NCBI GenBank assembly: GCA_963594675.1
Contig: CAVBGA010000174.1
Coordinates: 1-13,338, forward strand
DNA length: 13,338 nucleotides
Direction of reading: 5' to 3'
Source: Ruminococcus_G sp963594675
GTDB taxonomy: Bacteria > Bacillota > Clostridia > Lachnospirales > Lachnospiraceae
Position 1 is the stretch's first letter; each line of letters begins with the position of its first letter. This document shows, piece by piece, positions 1-10,600 of this stretch. The notes beneath the pieces are model-generated. The model was not told the DNA's origin. It did not search any database and saw only the letters and a list, made by a program, of their open reading frames with translations. The position numbers and the translations under genes are program-made.

Positions 1-8
1 GTATATCC

Positions 9-1271
9 ATGGGATATCAGTTGGCTTTTCTTTATTTCTTTTTGCACTTGCGGAAAAATAAGGGTTGGGTTGTATTTTCTTTGGTTGTCAGTTATCTCTT
101 GACCTCCTTTTTGGATTATTTGAATTTTTGCGGCAACTTTGATACGATTCCTGTCATCAATACCATGGCTCAGACCCTGCTTTTGTTGGGTACGGCTTTT
201 ATGATTAGTCGCTATAAGGACTGGCGGGTAGTATTTACCACTTTGTGCTCCAGTAACTTTGTTTTGATAGGAAATTTGGTTATCAGCAGCCTGCGGATTT
301 TTGGAATGGATTTCTACAAGGCGGCCCTATGTGGCATTTTGGTGCATAGCTTAGTCTTTTTCATAGAAATTCATTTGATTCAAAAATATTATCTGATTGA
401 GATGGAAACCATGCATCGAAATTGGAGAAATCTCTGCATTCTTCCCCTGCTTTTCTATCTTGTGGTTTATGGCATGGCCGTATGGCCGGCAAAGCTTTCT
501 GAGCATCCTCAAAATTGTATTTCCCTTTTTCTTGTCCTTCTTCTCATGTGCGTTTGTTATGGACTTATCGTCAGAGATGACCTGAAGCTTCATGGGGAGG
601 AAGAGAAGATTAAGCAAATTTCTGTGATGGAAAAGTATACAGAGGGTGTTCTTCATGAGGCAGAATCCATTCGGAAAATTCGGCAGGAGATTGCCATCCA
701 GCGGCATGATCTCCGACATAGTTATGCCATGATCTTGTCCTATCTATCGGAAGAGAAATATCATCTCATTGCAGATCTTATTAGGGAATCCAATCATGAG
801 TTGGATTTGATGAAAACAAGGGAGACTCATTGCTGTGAGAATATTCTGGTGAATGGAATTGTTGGCAACTTTGTGGAGAAGGCAAAAAACGAAAAGATTA
901 CTTTCGACTATCGCTTGGATGTGCCTTCGGATTTTGACAACATTACAGATTTTGGGTTTGCTACCATGCTCAGCAATCTTTTGGACAATGCCTTTGGGGC
1001 GGTGCTGGAGATTCCCGATATAAATAGAAGAAATGTTTCTATCAGAATACAGCCCCGCAAGGAGCAATTGATTGTCGAGGTGCGCAATACCTATCAGGGG
1101 AACTTGGAGATTTCCGGAAAAACCGGTCTGCCCTTGTCAAAAAAGGGAGAGGGCCATGGATATGGTATGGTAAGTGTGGCAAATTATGCAAAGAAAAGTG
1201 GGGCTCTACTAAAATTTAAGAAAGAAGATCAGCAGGTGGTGGTGCAATTTATTAGCAATCGGTCCTGCTGA
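9..1271 (+). CDS. GHKL-family (AgrC-like) membrane sensor histidine kinase, possibly 5'-partial
   Basis: Predicted membrane sensor kinase that would autophosphorylate on histidine and pass phosphate to a response regulator not present in this window. Residues 1 to about 195 are a hydrophobic sensor region with about five or six membrane segments. A linker helix (about 200-230) follows, then the phosphoacceptor motif QRHDLRH with the likely phospho-His at residue 233. The C-terminal ATPase domain has an N-box NLLDNAFGAV (Asn323, Asn327) and a glycine box GHGYGMVSV (about 382-390), the short form typical of the AgrC/NatK-like GHKL group (HATPase_c_5) rather than classical HisKA kinases. The frame stays open to the left edge with no Shine-Dalgarno in the 8 visible bases, and the first membrane helix looks short, so the true start may lie upstream. 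A hairpin terminator follows the stop closely. In this family the kinase usually follows a LytTR-type regulator gene, which would be upstream. The ligand is unknown; a peptide signal is only a family-level guess. Confidence 0.9.
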   Translation: MGYQLAFLYFFLHLRKNKGWVVFSLVVSYLLTSFLDYLNFCGNFDTIPVINTMAQTLLLLGTAFMISRYKDWRVVFTTLCSSNFVLIGNLVISSLRIFGMDFYKAALCGILVHSLVFFIEIHLIQKYYLIEMETMHRNWRNLCILPLLFYLVVYGMAVWPAKLSEHPQNCISLFLVLLLMCVCYGLIVRDDLKLHGEEEKIKQISVMEKYTEGVLHEAESIRKIRQEIAIQRHDLRHSYAMILSYLSEEKYHLIADLIRESNHELDLMKTRETHCCENILVNGIVGNFVEKAKNEKITFDYRLDVPSDFDNITDFGFATMLSNLLDNAFGAVLEIPDINRRNVSIRIQPRKEQLIVEVRNTYQGNLEISGKTGLPLSKKGEGHGYGMVSVANYAKKSGALLKFKKEDQQVVVQFISNRSC

Positions 1272-1286
1272 AAATAGGAAATAAGT

Positions 1287-1319
1287 AATCCGTTCAGAAG
1301 TATTTCTGAGCGGATTTTT
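1287..1319 (+). terminator. Rho-independent terminator of the kinase gene
   Basis: A 13-bp stem pairs 1287-1299 (AATCCGTTCAGAA) with 1304-1316 (TTCTGAGCGGATT). It has one G-U wobble and a 4-nt loop (GTAT), and runs into TTTTT at 1315-1319. It begins 16 nt after the kinase stop codon and separates the kinase transcript from the adhesin gene. Confidence 0.88.
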
Positions 1320-1406
1320 GCTATTATATAGCATAAAATAGCTGCTAGTGGCAAATTTGAAGGAGAAGTGCAAAAACGGGTGGATTTGCACAAAAGTGGA
1401 AAATGT

Positions 1407-1430
1407 TTGACAAAGAAAATATTTTATAAT
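1407..1430 (+). promoter_or_regulatory. Candidate promoter elements upstream of the adhesin gene
   Basis: A perfect TTGACA lies at 1407-1412 and a perfect TATAAT at 1425-1430. Only 12 nt separate them, too short for one sigma-A promoter. TATAAT may work with a weaker -35 further upstream, or TTGACA with a poorer -10 near 1430. The location, after the kinase terminator and about 145 nt before the adhesin start, fits a dedicated promoter for the adhesin. Which box is used cannot be settled from sequence. Confidence 0.45.
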
Positions 1431-1436
1431 AAATGA

Positions 1437-1545
1437 GACTGCGACTATAAGGGAGTTGTCTTGCAGTTATGATCTTTCTTCATGCGATCATGGCTGTGCA
1501 ATGTAACTGTTCCCGGCTTAGTTTTTGATGCGCGGGAGCGTTGCA
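1437..1545 (+). promoter_or_regulatory. Structured 5' leader of the adhesin gene
   Basis: The untranslated leader holds several possible stems. ACTGC plus GAC (1438-1445) can pair with GTC plus GCAGT (1458-1467) across a 2-nt bulge. CAGTTATGATC (1464-1474) can pair with GATCAT (1486-1491) and TAACTG (1504-1509). TCCCG plus GC (1511-1517) can pair with GC plus CGGGA (1530-1537). TGCAA (1497-1501) can pair with TTGCA (1541-1545). Some of these are mutually exclusive, as in a switching leader, but no known riboswitch consensus was recognised (a c-di-GMP class I aptamer was considered and does not fit). Together with 1320-1436, this is all that the 300-bp gap between the two genes holds. Confidence 0.35.
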
Positions 1546-1555
1546 AAAATCTTAA

Positions 1556-1564
1556 GAAAGGAAG
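1556..1564 (+). promoter_or_regulatory. Ribosome binding site deciding the adhesin start
   Basis: GAAAGGAAG ends 8 nt before ATG 1573. The in-frame upstream starts TTG 1525 and ATG 1528 have no comparable site and would put a polar 15-17 residue extension before the signal peptide. ATG 1573 starts the protein with MKQFDKFKRF, a standard signal-peptide n-region. Confidence 0.85.
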
Positions 1565-1572
1565 AGACAAGC

Positions 1573-1662
1573 ATGAAACAATTTGATAAGTTCAAGCGTT
1601 TCCTGGCTTTTTTGCTTTGTGCCTTGATGCTGCTTCAGCAAAGCAGTGTGACCACTCTGGCA
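1573..1662 (+). other. Signal peptide of the adhesin
   Basis: Residues 1-30: a basic n-region (KQFDKFKR), a hydrophobic core (FLAFLLCALMLL) and a polar c-region ending TTLA before DEIS. Thr at -3 and Ala at -1 suit signal peptidase I. The Cys in the core is preceded by LL, not a lipobox, so a lipoprotein is unlikely. Confidence 0.9.
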
Positions 1663-4600
1663 GATGAGATTTCTCAGACAACAGAGACGACACAGGCAGA
1701 TGAAAATGCAAAGGCTACAGCGACACCTACCGCGGCAGCTAAAGCAGAAGACAGTACGAATGAACAAGCAGACACGAAGCAGGAAGCTGCTAAAGTGGCC
1801 GAGTCAACGCCGACTGCCACCCCAACAGTCACCCCGACGGTAACAGCAGGTGTCACCGCCGCTCCTACAAGTGAGGCTTCAGAAGACGATGCAGTAACAT
1901 CAGATGATGATGCTGTATTAACCGCCGATGCCGGAACTTACAACATGAGTGATTATGCAACTCTTAGTGAGTTCAAGGTAAACGACACAGTAGTTCCTGA
2001 GGGAACTACAACAGAGGTAAAGTATGGAGACAGTGTTTCTTTGACACTGGAGTGGTCTTTTACAGATGAGACAGATCCGCCATTTACCTCAGGAGATTCC
2101 TTCACCTATCAGATTCCTAATGGCATTAGCATTAATACCAGTGGATCTGTGTTGTTTGGAACCACAGTAGTAGGTACTTATACTGTAGTTGATGGTTTGA
2201 TTACCATTACCTACACAAGCAACAATTTTATTAAAAATTCCGGTCGTAAAGGTCAGATGACATTGACAGGAAAGCTGACATCTGATGCAACACATGATAA
2301 GGATGGCGGCAAATACAGTTTTGTCTTCCCAGGTAATAAGACCTATACCATTGATATGGATCGCGATACTTCAGGAGACAAGCTAGAGATTACAAAAACC
2401 AGAACAAGTGTTGATTATTCTAAAAAGACGGCAGATTTCGTCATAGCAGTTACAGCAAAAGGAGCTGCACAGACCAATGTTGTGCTTACTGATACGATGA
2501 ACTCCAATCTGAATCTTGCGAGTAATGTATCTTTCTATACCGACAGTGCTTGTACTCAGGCATATACAGGAAGCGTGAGCACGAATGTTACATCATCTAA
2601 GACGTTCACTTCCACAATTGCCAGCATGGCGGTAGGAGAGACCATTTATGCAAAGTATACGGTAGCCCTTGAAAATAAGGCTTTTGTTGGGGGCCAGTGG
2701 GATTGGAACAATAGTAATACAGCTAGTGTTAAGAGTGACTCTCTGCCAGAGAATTCAACAAATGCCAATGTTCAAATTGACCCTATCACGGCAGGCAAGG
2801 TAGGAAGCTATGATGCCAATAGTGATGAGATTACATGGAAAATTACCATTAATTCCATTGAGGGCCTTGATATCGCTGGAACTACCTTAAGTAAGGATGT
2901 GCTTAGTGATAGCAATTGTACTTTAGTAGATGGTAGCTTTGAGACAGATGTTCCCGGGCTGACCTATGAACAGCTGTTAGCTGGTGGATACACATTCCCC
3001 AGTGGTTCGGATCAAAAAACATATACCATCACTTACAAGACCACAGCTGGTACAACATCTTCTACCCAAAAGGTAACAAAAACAAATGACATTAAGGTGA
3101 ATCCTTTTGGCGATACCAGTGATCTTGATGCAAGTGCTTCAGTGGGAATTGGTCAGGACCATGATTATGTGGACAAATCCTGTCTTACAGAAAATGGCAC
3201 AGCTACAAATGTGACATGGCAGATTACGGTTCATGTGCCTAAGGAGGGAATGGATTCTTTAGATGTAAAGGAAACTTTACCTTCTGGTATGACCTATAAA
3301 GCAGACAGCTTGAAGGTTATCAGTGGCACTGACACGACGCCCACGGTGAACACCAGTGATTCAAAAAATCTGACCATTAGCTTTGGCAAAATGCCGGCAG
3401 CAGATAAAAATTATGATGTGGTATTTACTCTTGAAAGCACCATCGATAGTGTGCCTACCAAAACTACTTATTATAATAATAGCGCGCAGGTAGAGAACAG
3501 CACTGACTCTGCAACTTTTACCTATCAGGTTGTTGAGAATAATTATTTCACAAAAGGTAGTTCAGGTGCTTCCGGAAGCAAGCTTACATGGAACTTTAAA
3601 TTTGATAAGCTTCCTAGCAATACCGACAGCATTACCATCGTGGATATCCTGCCGGATAATAATGCCTATGTGGACGGATCACTAACAGTAAAAGCTAATC
3701 AATGGTATGCAAGTGATGCAGATGCAGCAAGAGTTAGTGCTAATGATATCAAAGTGACTGACAACGGTGATGGCACCATTACCTTTCAGCTTACAGGCAA
3801 AACTCTGGCTTTTGCACAAGAAAAGTCTGGTTTGTATATCGAATATCAAACAGAAATTAAGGATCTTATTTCTGCAGTAGGAAATGTTACTTACAAGAAT
3901 AGTGCGGATTTGAAGAACGGTGATCTTACCTTAGATCACAAAGACGTTTCACAGACTGTTTACATCAGTACAGATAAGATTCTTAATAAAACTCAGGAAT
4001 ATACGGAAAAGACAGCGCCATTTGTAAATTACACCATTACAGTAAATGAACTGGGTGCAAAGTTAAATAATGGCAATAAGCTGGAACTTACTGATGTTCT
4101 TGGCAGTGCTTTGGATTACTACATGGGCAGCTTGACAATTGATGGCAATGCGGCTACAGCCGATCAAGTTTCCTATGATGAGAATTCACACACATTAACT
4201 ATTACCGTATCAGATGGCGAAAAGCATGTTATTGCTTACAAGGCAATTGTTAATCTGGCCGGTGGTACAACATTCCCGTCAGGATCTTCTACCAATCAGG
4301 TAACCTTGAAAGGTTTGGGAGACAGCACGATGGATAAGCAAACTGTCATTAATGGAAAGGTTCTGAAGTCTCAGGCGTCATCTGAGGCAGAGGGTGTAAG
4401 TATTTCCCTTTATAAATATGACAGCGAGGATCAGACCAAGGCATTGGAAGGTGCTGAATTTACTGCAACAGCTATGAAAGTAGATAGCGATGGCAGCTTA
4501 TCCGTAGATGCAACTCGCGAAGCTTCCTCAGGAACAACGGAAAGTAATGGATATACAGAAATTTATAACTTAAATCGAAATATCCTTTATAAGTTGGAGG

Positions 4601-7600
4601 AAACAACAGCTCCTTCCGGTTATGCAAAGAGTAGTGATGTACAGTTCTTTGCTTTCGAGGAGACAAATGGAAAAACAGATGTTCCCAGCACCGTCACCTA
4701 TAATGGAAAAACCTATGCGGTTTCCTTGATTGATGGTTCAAAGAGCAGCTTTAACTATCTTGTCCCTAATACGGAAGTGAAAGAAGGTAATTTGGTAATC
4801 ACCAAGACTGTTGAAGGTGATATTACCGATGAAGAAGTAGAAGGTGCTCTTACCTTTAAAGTAACCAGTCCTTCTGGAACAGAGACAAATTATACTCTTA
4901 AAGATTTCACCAATGAAAATGGTGTGTATACTTTGACTCTGAACAAGGTGGAAGTTGGCAACTATACAGTAGAAGAGACGGCCTATACTGTTGATGGTTA
5001 TACCGCAAGCGTAACTTATACGGTAAATGCTGGTGATGATCAGTCCGGCAGTAAGGTAGAAGGTGCTGCAGTTAATAAAAATGAAACAACAACTGTGGCA
5101 TTTAAAGATACCTACACTGTTGATAATCATGATGTAACCATTAGCAAACAAGATATCAATGGCAATGAGATCGAGGGAGCAAAACTCCAGATCCTTGACA
5201 AAGATAGCAAAGTAGTGAAAGAATGGACCTCCAAAGAGGGACAGAATGAAACCTTTAGCCTGCAGCCAGGCACATACACACTGCATGAGGAGGCAGCTCC
5301 GGAAAGTGGTAAGTATGTAAAGGCTAGCGACATTACCTTTACAGTAGATAAAGCCGGAAAGGTTACTGTAGATGGTAAAGAAGCCGATGATGCAACGGTA
5401 ACAATGACCGATGAGTATGCCGAGCATGATATTGTTGTCAGCAAACAGGACATCAATGGAGACGAACTTGCTGGTGCAAAACTCAAGATTACTGGAACGA
5501 CAGCCGGTAATAAAGAGGTCAATATTGAGTGGACTTCTGGTACAGATAAAGATGAGTCTGGCAAAGTAATTGCCCACACCGTGCAATTAGAGCCAGGAAG
5601 CTATACTCTGGAAGAAACAGCCACACCAAGTAATAAATATATCAAGGCATCCAGTATCAACTTTACTGTTGACGAAGATGGCAAGATTACAATAGCTGAT
5701 GAATCTGTAGATCAGATCACCATGATTGATGATTACAATGATGGAGACATTTACGTAAGCAAGCAGGACATTAATGGTGCTGAGATTGCAGGAGCACAGC
5801 TTTCTATTACAGGACAGACAAGTGCCGGTAAGGAGATTGATAAAATCACATGGACATCCGATGGCCTGTCCGCCCATAAGGTTTCTTTGAAACCAGGTAC
5901 ATACACACTGCATGAGGAGGCAGCTCCGGAAGGTGGTAAGTATGTAGCAGCTAGCGATATTGAGTTTACAGTAGATAAAGACGGTAATGTCACAAGAACA
6001 GATGGAACATCTGTAACAGACAGTACCGTGGTAATGACTGATGAATATGCAGATCGTGACGTAACTATCAGTAAACAGGATATCAATGGCGACGAGATTG
6101 GAGGAGCAAAACTCCAGATCCTTGACAAAGACAGCAAGGTAGTAAAAGAATGGACCTCTAAAGAGGGTCAGAATGAAACCTTCAGCCTACAGCCAGGCAC
6201 ATATACACTGCATGAGGAGGCAGCTCCAGAAGGCGGTAAGTATGTAAAGGCTAGTGATATTGAATTTACGATTGACGCTGATGGCAATGTGACAAGAACA
6301 GATGGTGTATCTGTAAGTGACAAAACCGTAGTGATGACAGATGATTACAATGAACATGATGTAGTTATCAGTAAAGAAGATATCAATGGCAAGGAGATTG
6401 CGGGAGCAAAACTTCAGATTCTTGACAAAGATAGCAAGGTAGTGAAGGAGTGGACCTCCAAAGAGGGTGAAAGCGAAACCTTTAGCCTGCAGCCAGGCAC
6501 ATACACACTGCATGAGGAGGCAGCTCCGGAAAGTGGTAAGTATGTAGAGGCTAGTGACATTGAGTTTACAGTGGATGAAAACGGCAATGTAACAAGAACA
6601 GATGGAACATCTGTAGAAGACAATACAGTAGTGATGACTGATGAATATGCAGAGCATAATGTGGTCATCAGCAAGCAGGATATCAACGGTAATGAGATTG
6701 CAGGTGCAATTCTTCAGGTTCTTAACAGCGATAACGATATTGTTGCTCAGTGGACTTCTGTAGAAGGTGAGAATCGTACGGTTTCTGTAAAACCAGGTAC
6801 CTATACCTTGGTTGAAAAAGCATCTCCGGATGCAAGCAAGTATGTTCTGGCATCTAATATTACATTTACTGTAGATGAGGACGGCAATGTCACAAGAGCA
6901 GACGATGTAGCTGTTGTAGATGGCGTAGTTGTCATGACAGATAGCTATGCAGATCGCGACGTGATCGTCAGCAAGACAGACATTAATGGCAAAGAGATTA
7001 AAGGCGCACAGCTTAAGATTACGGGAACAACCTTAGAGGGTGATACCATTGATGCCATTACATGGGAATCCGGAGTTGATGGAGAAGATGAAGAGGGTAA
7101 TGTAAAAACTCATACAGTTTCTCTGCAGCCAGGCAGCTATATCCTTGAGGAGACAGCTACACCTAGCAACAAATATGTACAAGCTTCTAGCATCGCGTTT
7201 ACCGTAGATGCGGACGGCAATATTACCATTAATGATGAGTCTGTTGATCAGATTACCATGGTAGATGATTATGCAGATGGAAGTGTTTATGTAAGTAAAC
7301 AGGATATTAACGGCGTTGAGATCGAAGGTGCACAGCTTACCATTACCGGTAAGACAACTGCAGGTGCAGAGGTAAATACTAGCTGGACCTCTGATGGAAA
7401 AGAGGCACGTAAGATTTCTCTGAAACCAGGAAGCTATACGCTTCATGAGGAAGCAACACCAGATAGCAATAAGTATGTTGTTGCACAGGATATTAACTTT
7501 ACAGTAAGTGATGAGGGCAAGGTTCTTGTAGACGACAAGACCGTTGATGGCAACAAGATTGTCATGACGGATGAATACAATAACCATGACATCGAGATCA

Positions 7601-10600
7601 GCAAAGTAGATATCAGTGGAGAAGAGCTTCCAGGAGCACATCTTGCTATTGTTGATGCAGATAGTAAGGTAATTGATGAGTGGGATACAGGCGAGAAGGC
7701 ACATACAACGTCTATCCAGCCAGGAACCTATATTCTGAAAGAAACAGCAACACCTGATGACAGCAAATATGTAAAAGCAGATGACATCACATTTACCGTG
7801 GATGCGGACGGAAAGATCACTGTAAAAGGTGAGGAAGTCAAGAAGCTTACCATGACAGATGCCTATGCAGAACGTGAAGTGAAAATCAGTAAAGTAGATA
7901 TCAATGGAAATGAGATTGCAGGTGCAGATCTTGAGGTGAGTGGAACAACCGCTGCAGGAGAGACCATCACACCAATCGCATGGACCTCTGATGGATCTAC
8001 TCATACCATTAAGGTAGAACCGGGAACTTACACATTGAAGGAGACAAAATCTCCTAATAGTGATGTTTATGTATTAGCTTCAGACATCACATTCAAGGTG
8101 GATGAGAACGGTAAAGTAACTATTGACGAGGAATCTGTATCTAAGGTTACCATGCAGGATGACTACGCTACTCATGACGTAGTAATCAGTAAACAGGATA
8201 TCAATGGTGATGAGATCGAAGGCGCAGCGCTTGAGATCACAGGAAAAGCCTTAGGGGAAAGTGAAGATATTACACCAATCACCTGGAAATCCGGCGTTGA
8301 CGGATATAATGATGATGGTAGTGTAAAAACTCATAGTGTTTCTCTGAAACCAGGTTCTTATACATTAACAGAGAAGGCGGTATCTGACGAGAATGTATAT
8401 GTTCTTGCTAAGGATATTAACTTCACAGTAGATGCCAACGGCAATGTAAAAGTAAATCTTCAGGATGTTGATAAAGTTACTATGACAGATACTTATGCAG
8501 AGCATAATGTAACGATTAGTAAGCAGGATATCAATGGCGAAGAGATTGAGGGCGCAGAGCTTGAGATCACAGGAAGAGCTTATGGCGCAAATGAAGATAT
8601 TGCACCAATTAGCTGGACATCCGGCGATGACGGAAAAACTGCAGATGGTACAGTAAAAACCCACGAGGTTTCTTTGAAACCAGGTGATTATGTTCTTACA
8701 GAGACAGCAACACCGGGAAGCAATTATGTTAAGGCTTCCAGCATTGCCTTCTCAGTAGACAAGGATGGCAATGTAACAGTTGCCGGAGAGTCAAAAGACC
8801 AGGTTACTATGGTGGACAAGTATGCAGATGGCAGTGTTTATGTAAGCAAACAGGATATTGCCGGTGCTGAGATTGCAGGGGCAATTCTGAGAATCACAGG
8901 AACTGCAAAAGATGGTACCAAAGTAGATACCGGAACATGGACAACTGATGGAATTAATATGACACAGTTCTCTCTGCAGCCGGGAAGCTATACACTCCAT
9001 GAGGAAGCTGCTCCGGAAGGCGGCCAGTATGTAAAAGCAAGCGATATTGCATTTACCGTAGACGCCAAAGGAAAGGTAACCCGTGATGATGGAGTGGCAG
9101 TTACTGATAACACGATTGTCATGACAGACAAATATGCAGATCATGAAGTAGAGATCAGTAAACAGGACATCAATGGAGATGAGATCAAGGGCGCAGAACT
9201 TGCCATCAACGGAATTGATGCAGAAGGCAATACTATTGATGAGATTTCCTGGACATCCGATGGAAGCAGCAAGAAAGTTACCATCCAGCCTGGTACGTAT
9301 ACCTTGACTGAGACCAGTGCTCCGGAAGGATATGATAAGATTACCAGTGCAGTGGAATTTACAGTTGCTACTGACGGTACAGTAACTGTCAGCAAGAATG
9401 TAAGTGTATCTGTAGATGGTAAGACCATCGAACAGGCAAGTGTTGAGGGACAGAAGATTATTCTTACAGATACCTTGACAAAAACAAATATCACAATTAA
9501 CAAGACCGATATCACAGGTGCTGAGGAAGTAGAGGGCGCAGTTCTTAAGGTAACCGCATCTAATGGTGAGGTAATTAAGACCTGGACATCTTCTAAGAAA
9601 GCAGAAGTGATTGAAGGTCTCACCCCTGGCAATGTATATACGCTGGAAGAGACAAGCGCACCCGATGGATACGATGAGATCACCAGTGCAGTGAAATTCA
9701 CAGTGGATGCACAGGGCAATGTAACCATTAAAAACAAGAGTACAGTAAAAGTAGATGGCCAAGAGTATGATCAGGCAAGTGCAGAGGGCACAGAGATTAC
9801 TCTGAAAGATTCTCTCACTAAGACAAATATCACTGTTAAGAAGACGGATATTACCGGATCTGATGAGGTTGCAGGCGCAGAACTTGAAGTAGTTGCTTCC
9901 AATGGCAAGACCATTGCTAGCTGGACCTCTGATGGCAAGAATCCAAAAGAGGTGGAAGGCCTGACACCAGGCAATACCTACACATTGAAAGAGACTGTCG
10001 CTCCAGATGGATATGACAAGATCACCAATGAAGTAAGATTTACTGTAGACGCTGATGGCAATGTAACAATTGCTGACAACAGCAAGGTAACAGTAGATGG
10101 CGTAGAGTATAAGCAGGCAAGTGCAGAAGCAGCAGAGATTACTCTGAAGGATGCTCTTGCTCAGAAGAAGATTACTGTTAAGAAGACCGATATCACAGGT
10201 ACTAAGGAAGTCGCAGGTGCGAAACTTGAGATTACTGCTGAAAATGGCAATGTCATTGACAGCTGGACCTCTGATGGTACAGAAAAAGAGATTACAGGTC
10301 TTACCTGGGGTAAAGTATATACCCTGACAGAGACCAGTGCTCCAGATGGTTACGATACCATTACCAATGCAGTGAAATTTACTGTAGACAAAGATGGTAA
10401 AGTAGCGATCAAAGAAAACAGTGAAGTAACCGTAGATGGAGAAAGCATTGATCAGGCAAGTGCAGAAGCAGCACAGATTACTCTGAAAGATTCTCTCACC
10501 AAGAAAGATATCACTGTTGACAAGACAAATATCACAAGTGGTGAAGAAGTTGAAGGTGCAGAGCTTACAATTACAGCTTCCAATAAAGAAGTAATTGCTA

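Noticed and set aside
397..585. Small + strand open frame inside the kinase gene
   Set aside because: It is an alternate-frame shadow of the kinase membrane region with no ribosome site.
1433..1450. Five-codon open frame in the leader (MRLRL) as a possible leader peptide
   Set aside because: No ribosome binding site, and it lies at or before the likely transcription start.
1437..1545. c-di-GMP class I riboswitch in the adhesin leader
   Set aside because: The conserved aptamer core and tetraloop/receptor pattern were not found; only generic stems are present.
1525..1572. In-frame upstream start (TTG 1525 or ATG 1528) for the adhesin
   Set aside because: No Shine-Dalgarno for either, and the extension would precede a normal signal peptide. 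ATG 1573 has a good ribosome site.
1618..1620. Lipoprotein signal at the Cys in LLCALM
   Set aside because: The residues before Cys are FLL rather than a lipobox, and a good signal peptidase I site follows at TLA.
4738..5586. Long minus-strand open frame (282 codons) inside the adhesin gene, with similar ones at 7033-8004, 8791-9762 and others
   Set aside because: They recur because the repeat array is periodic and its codon use leaves the antisense frames open. The translations are Cys/Ile/Ser/Leu-rich with no family resemblance or ribosome sites.
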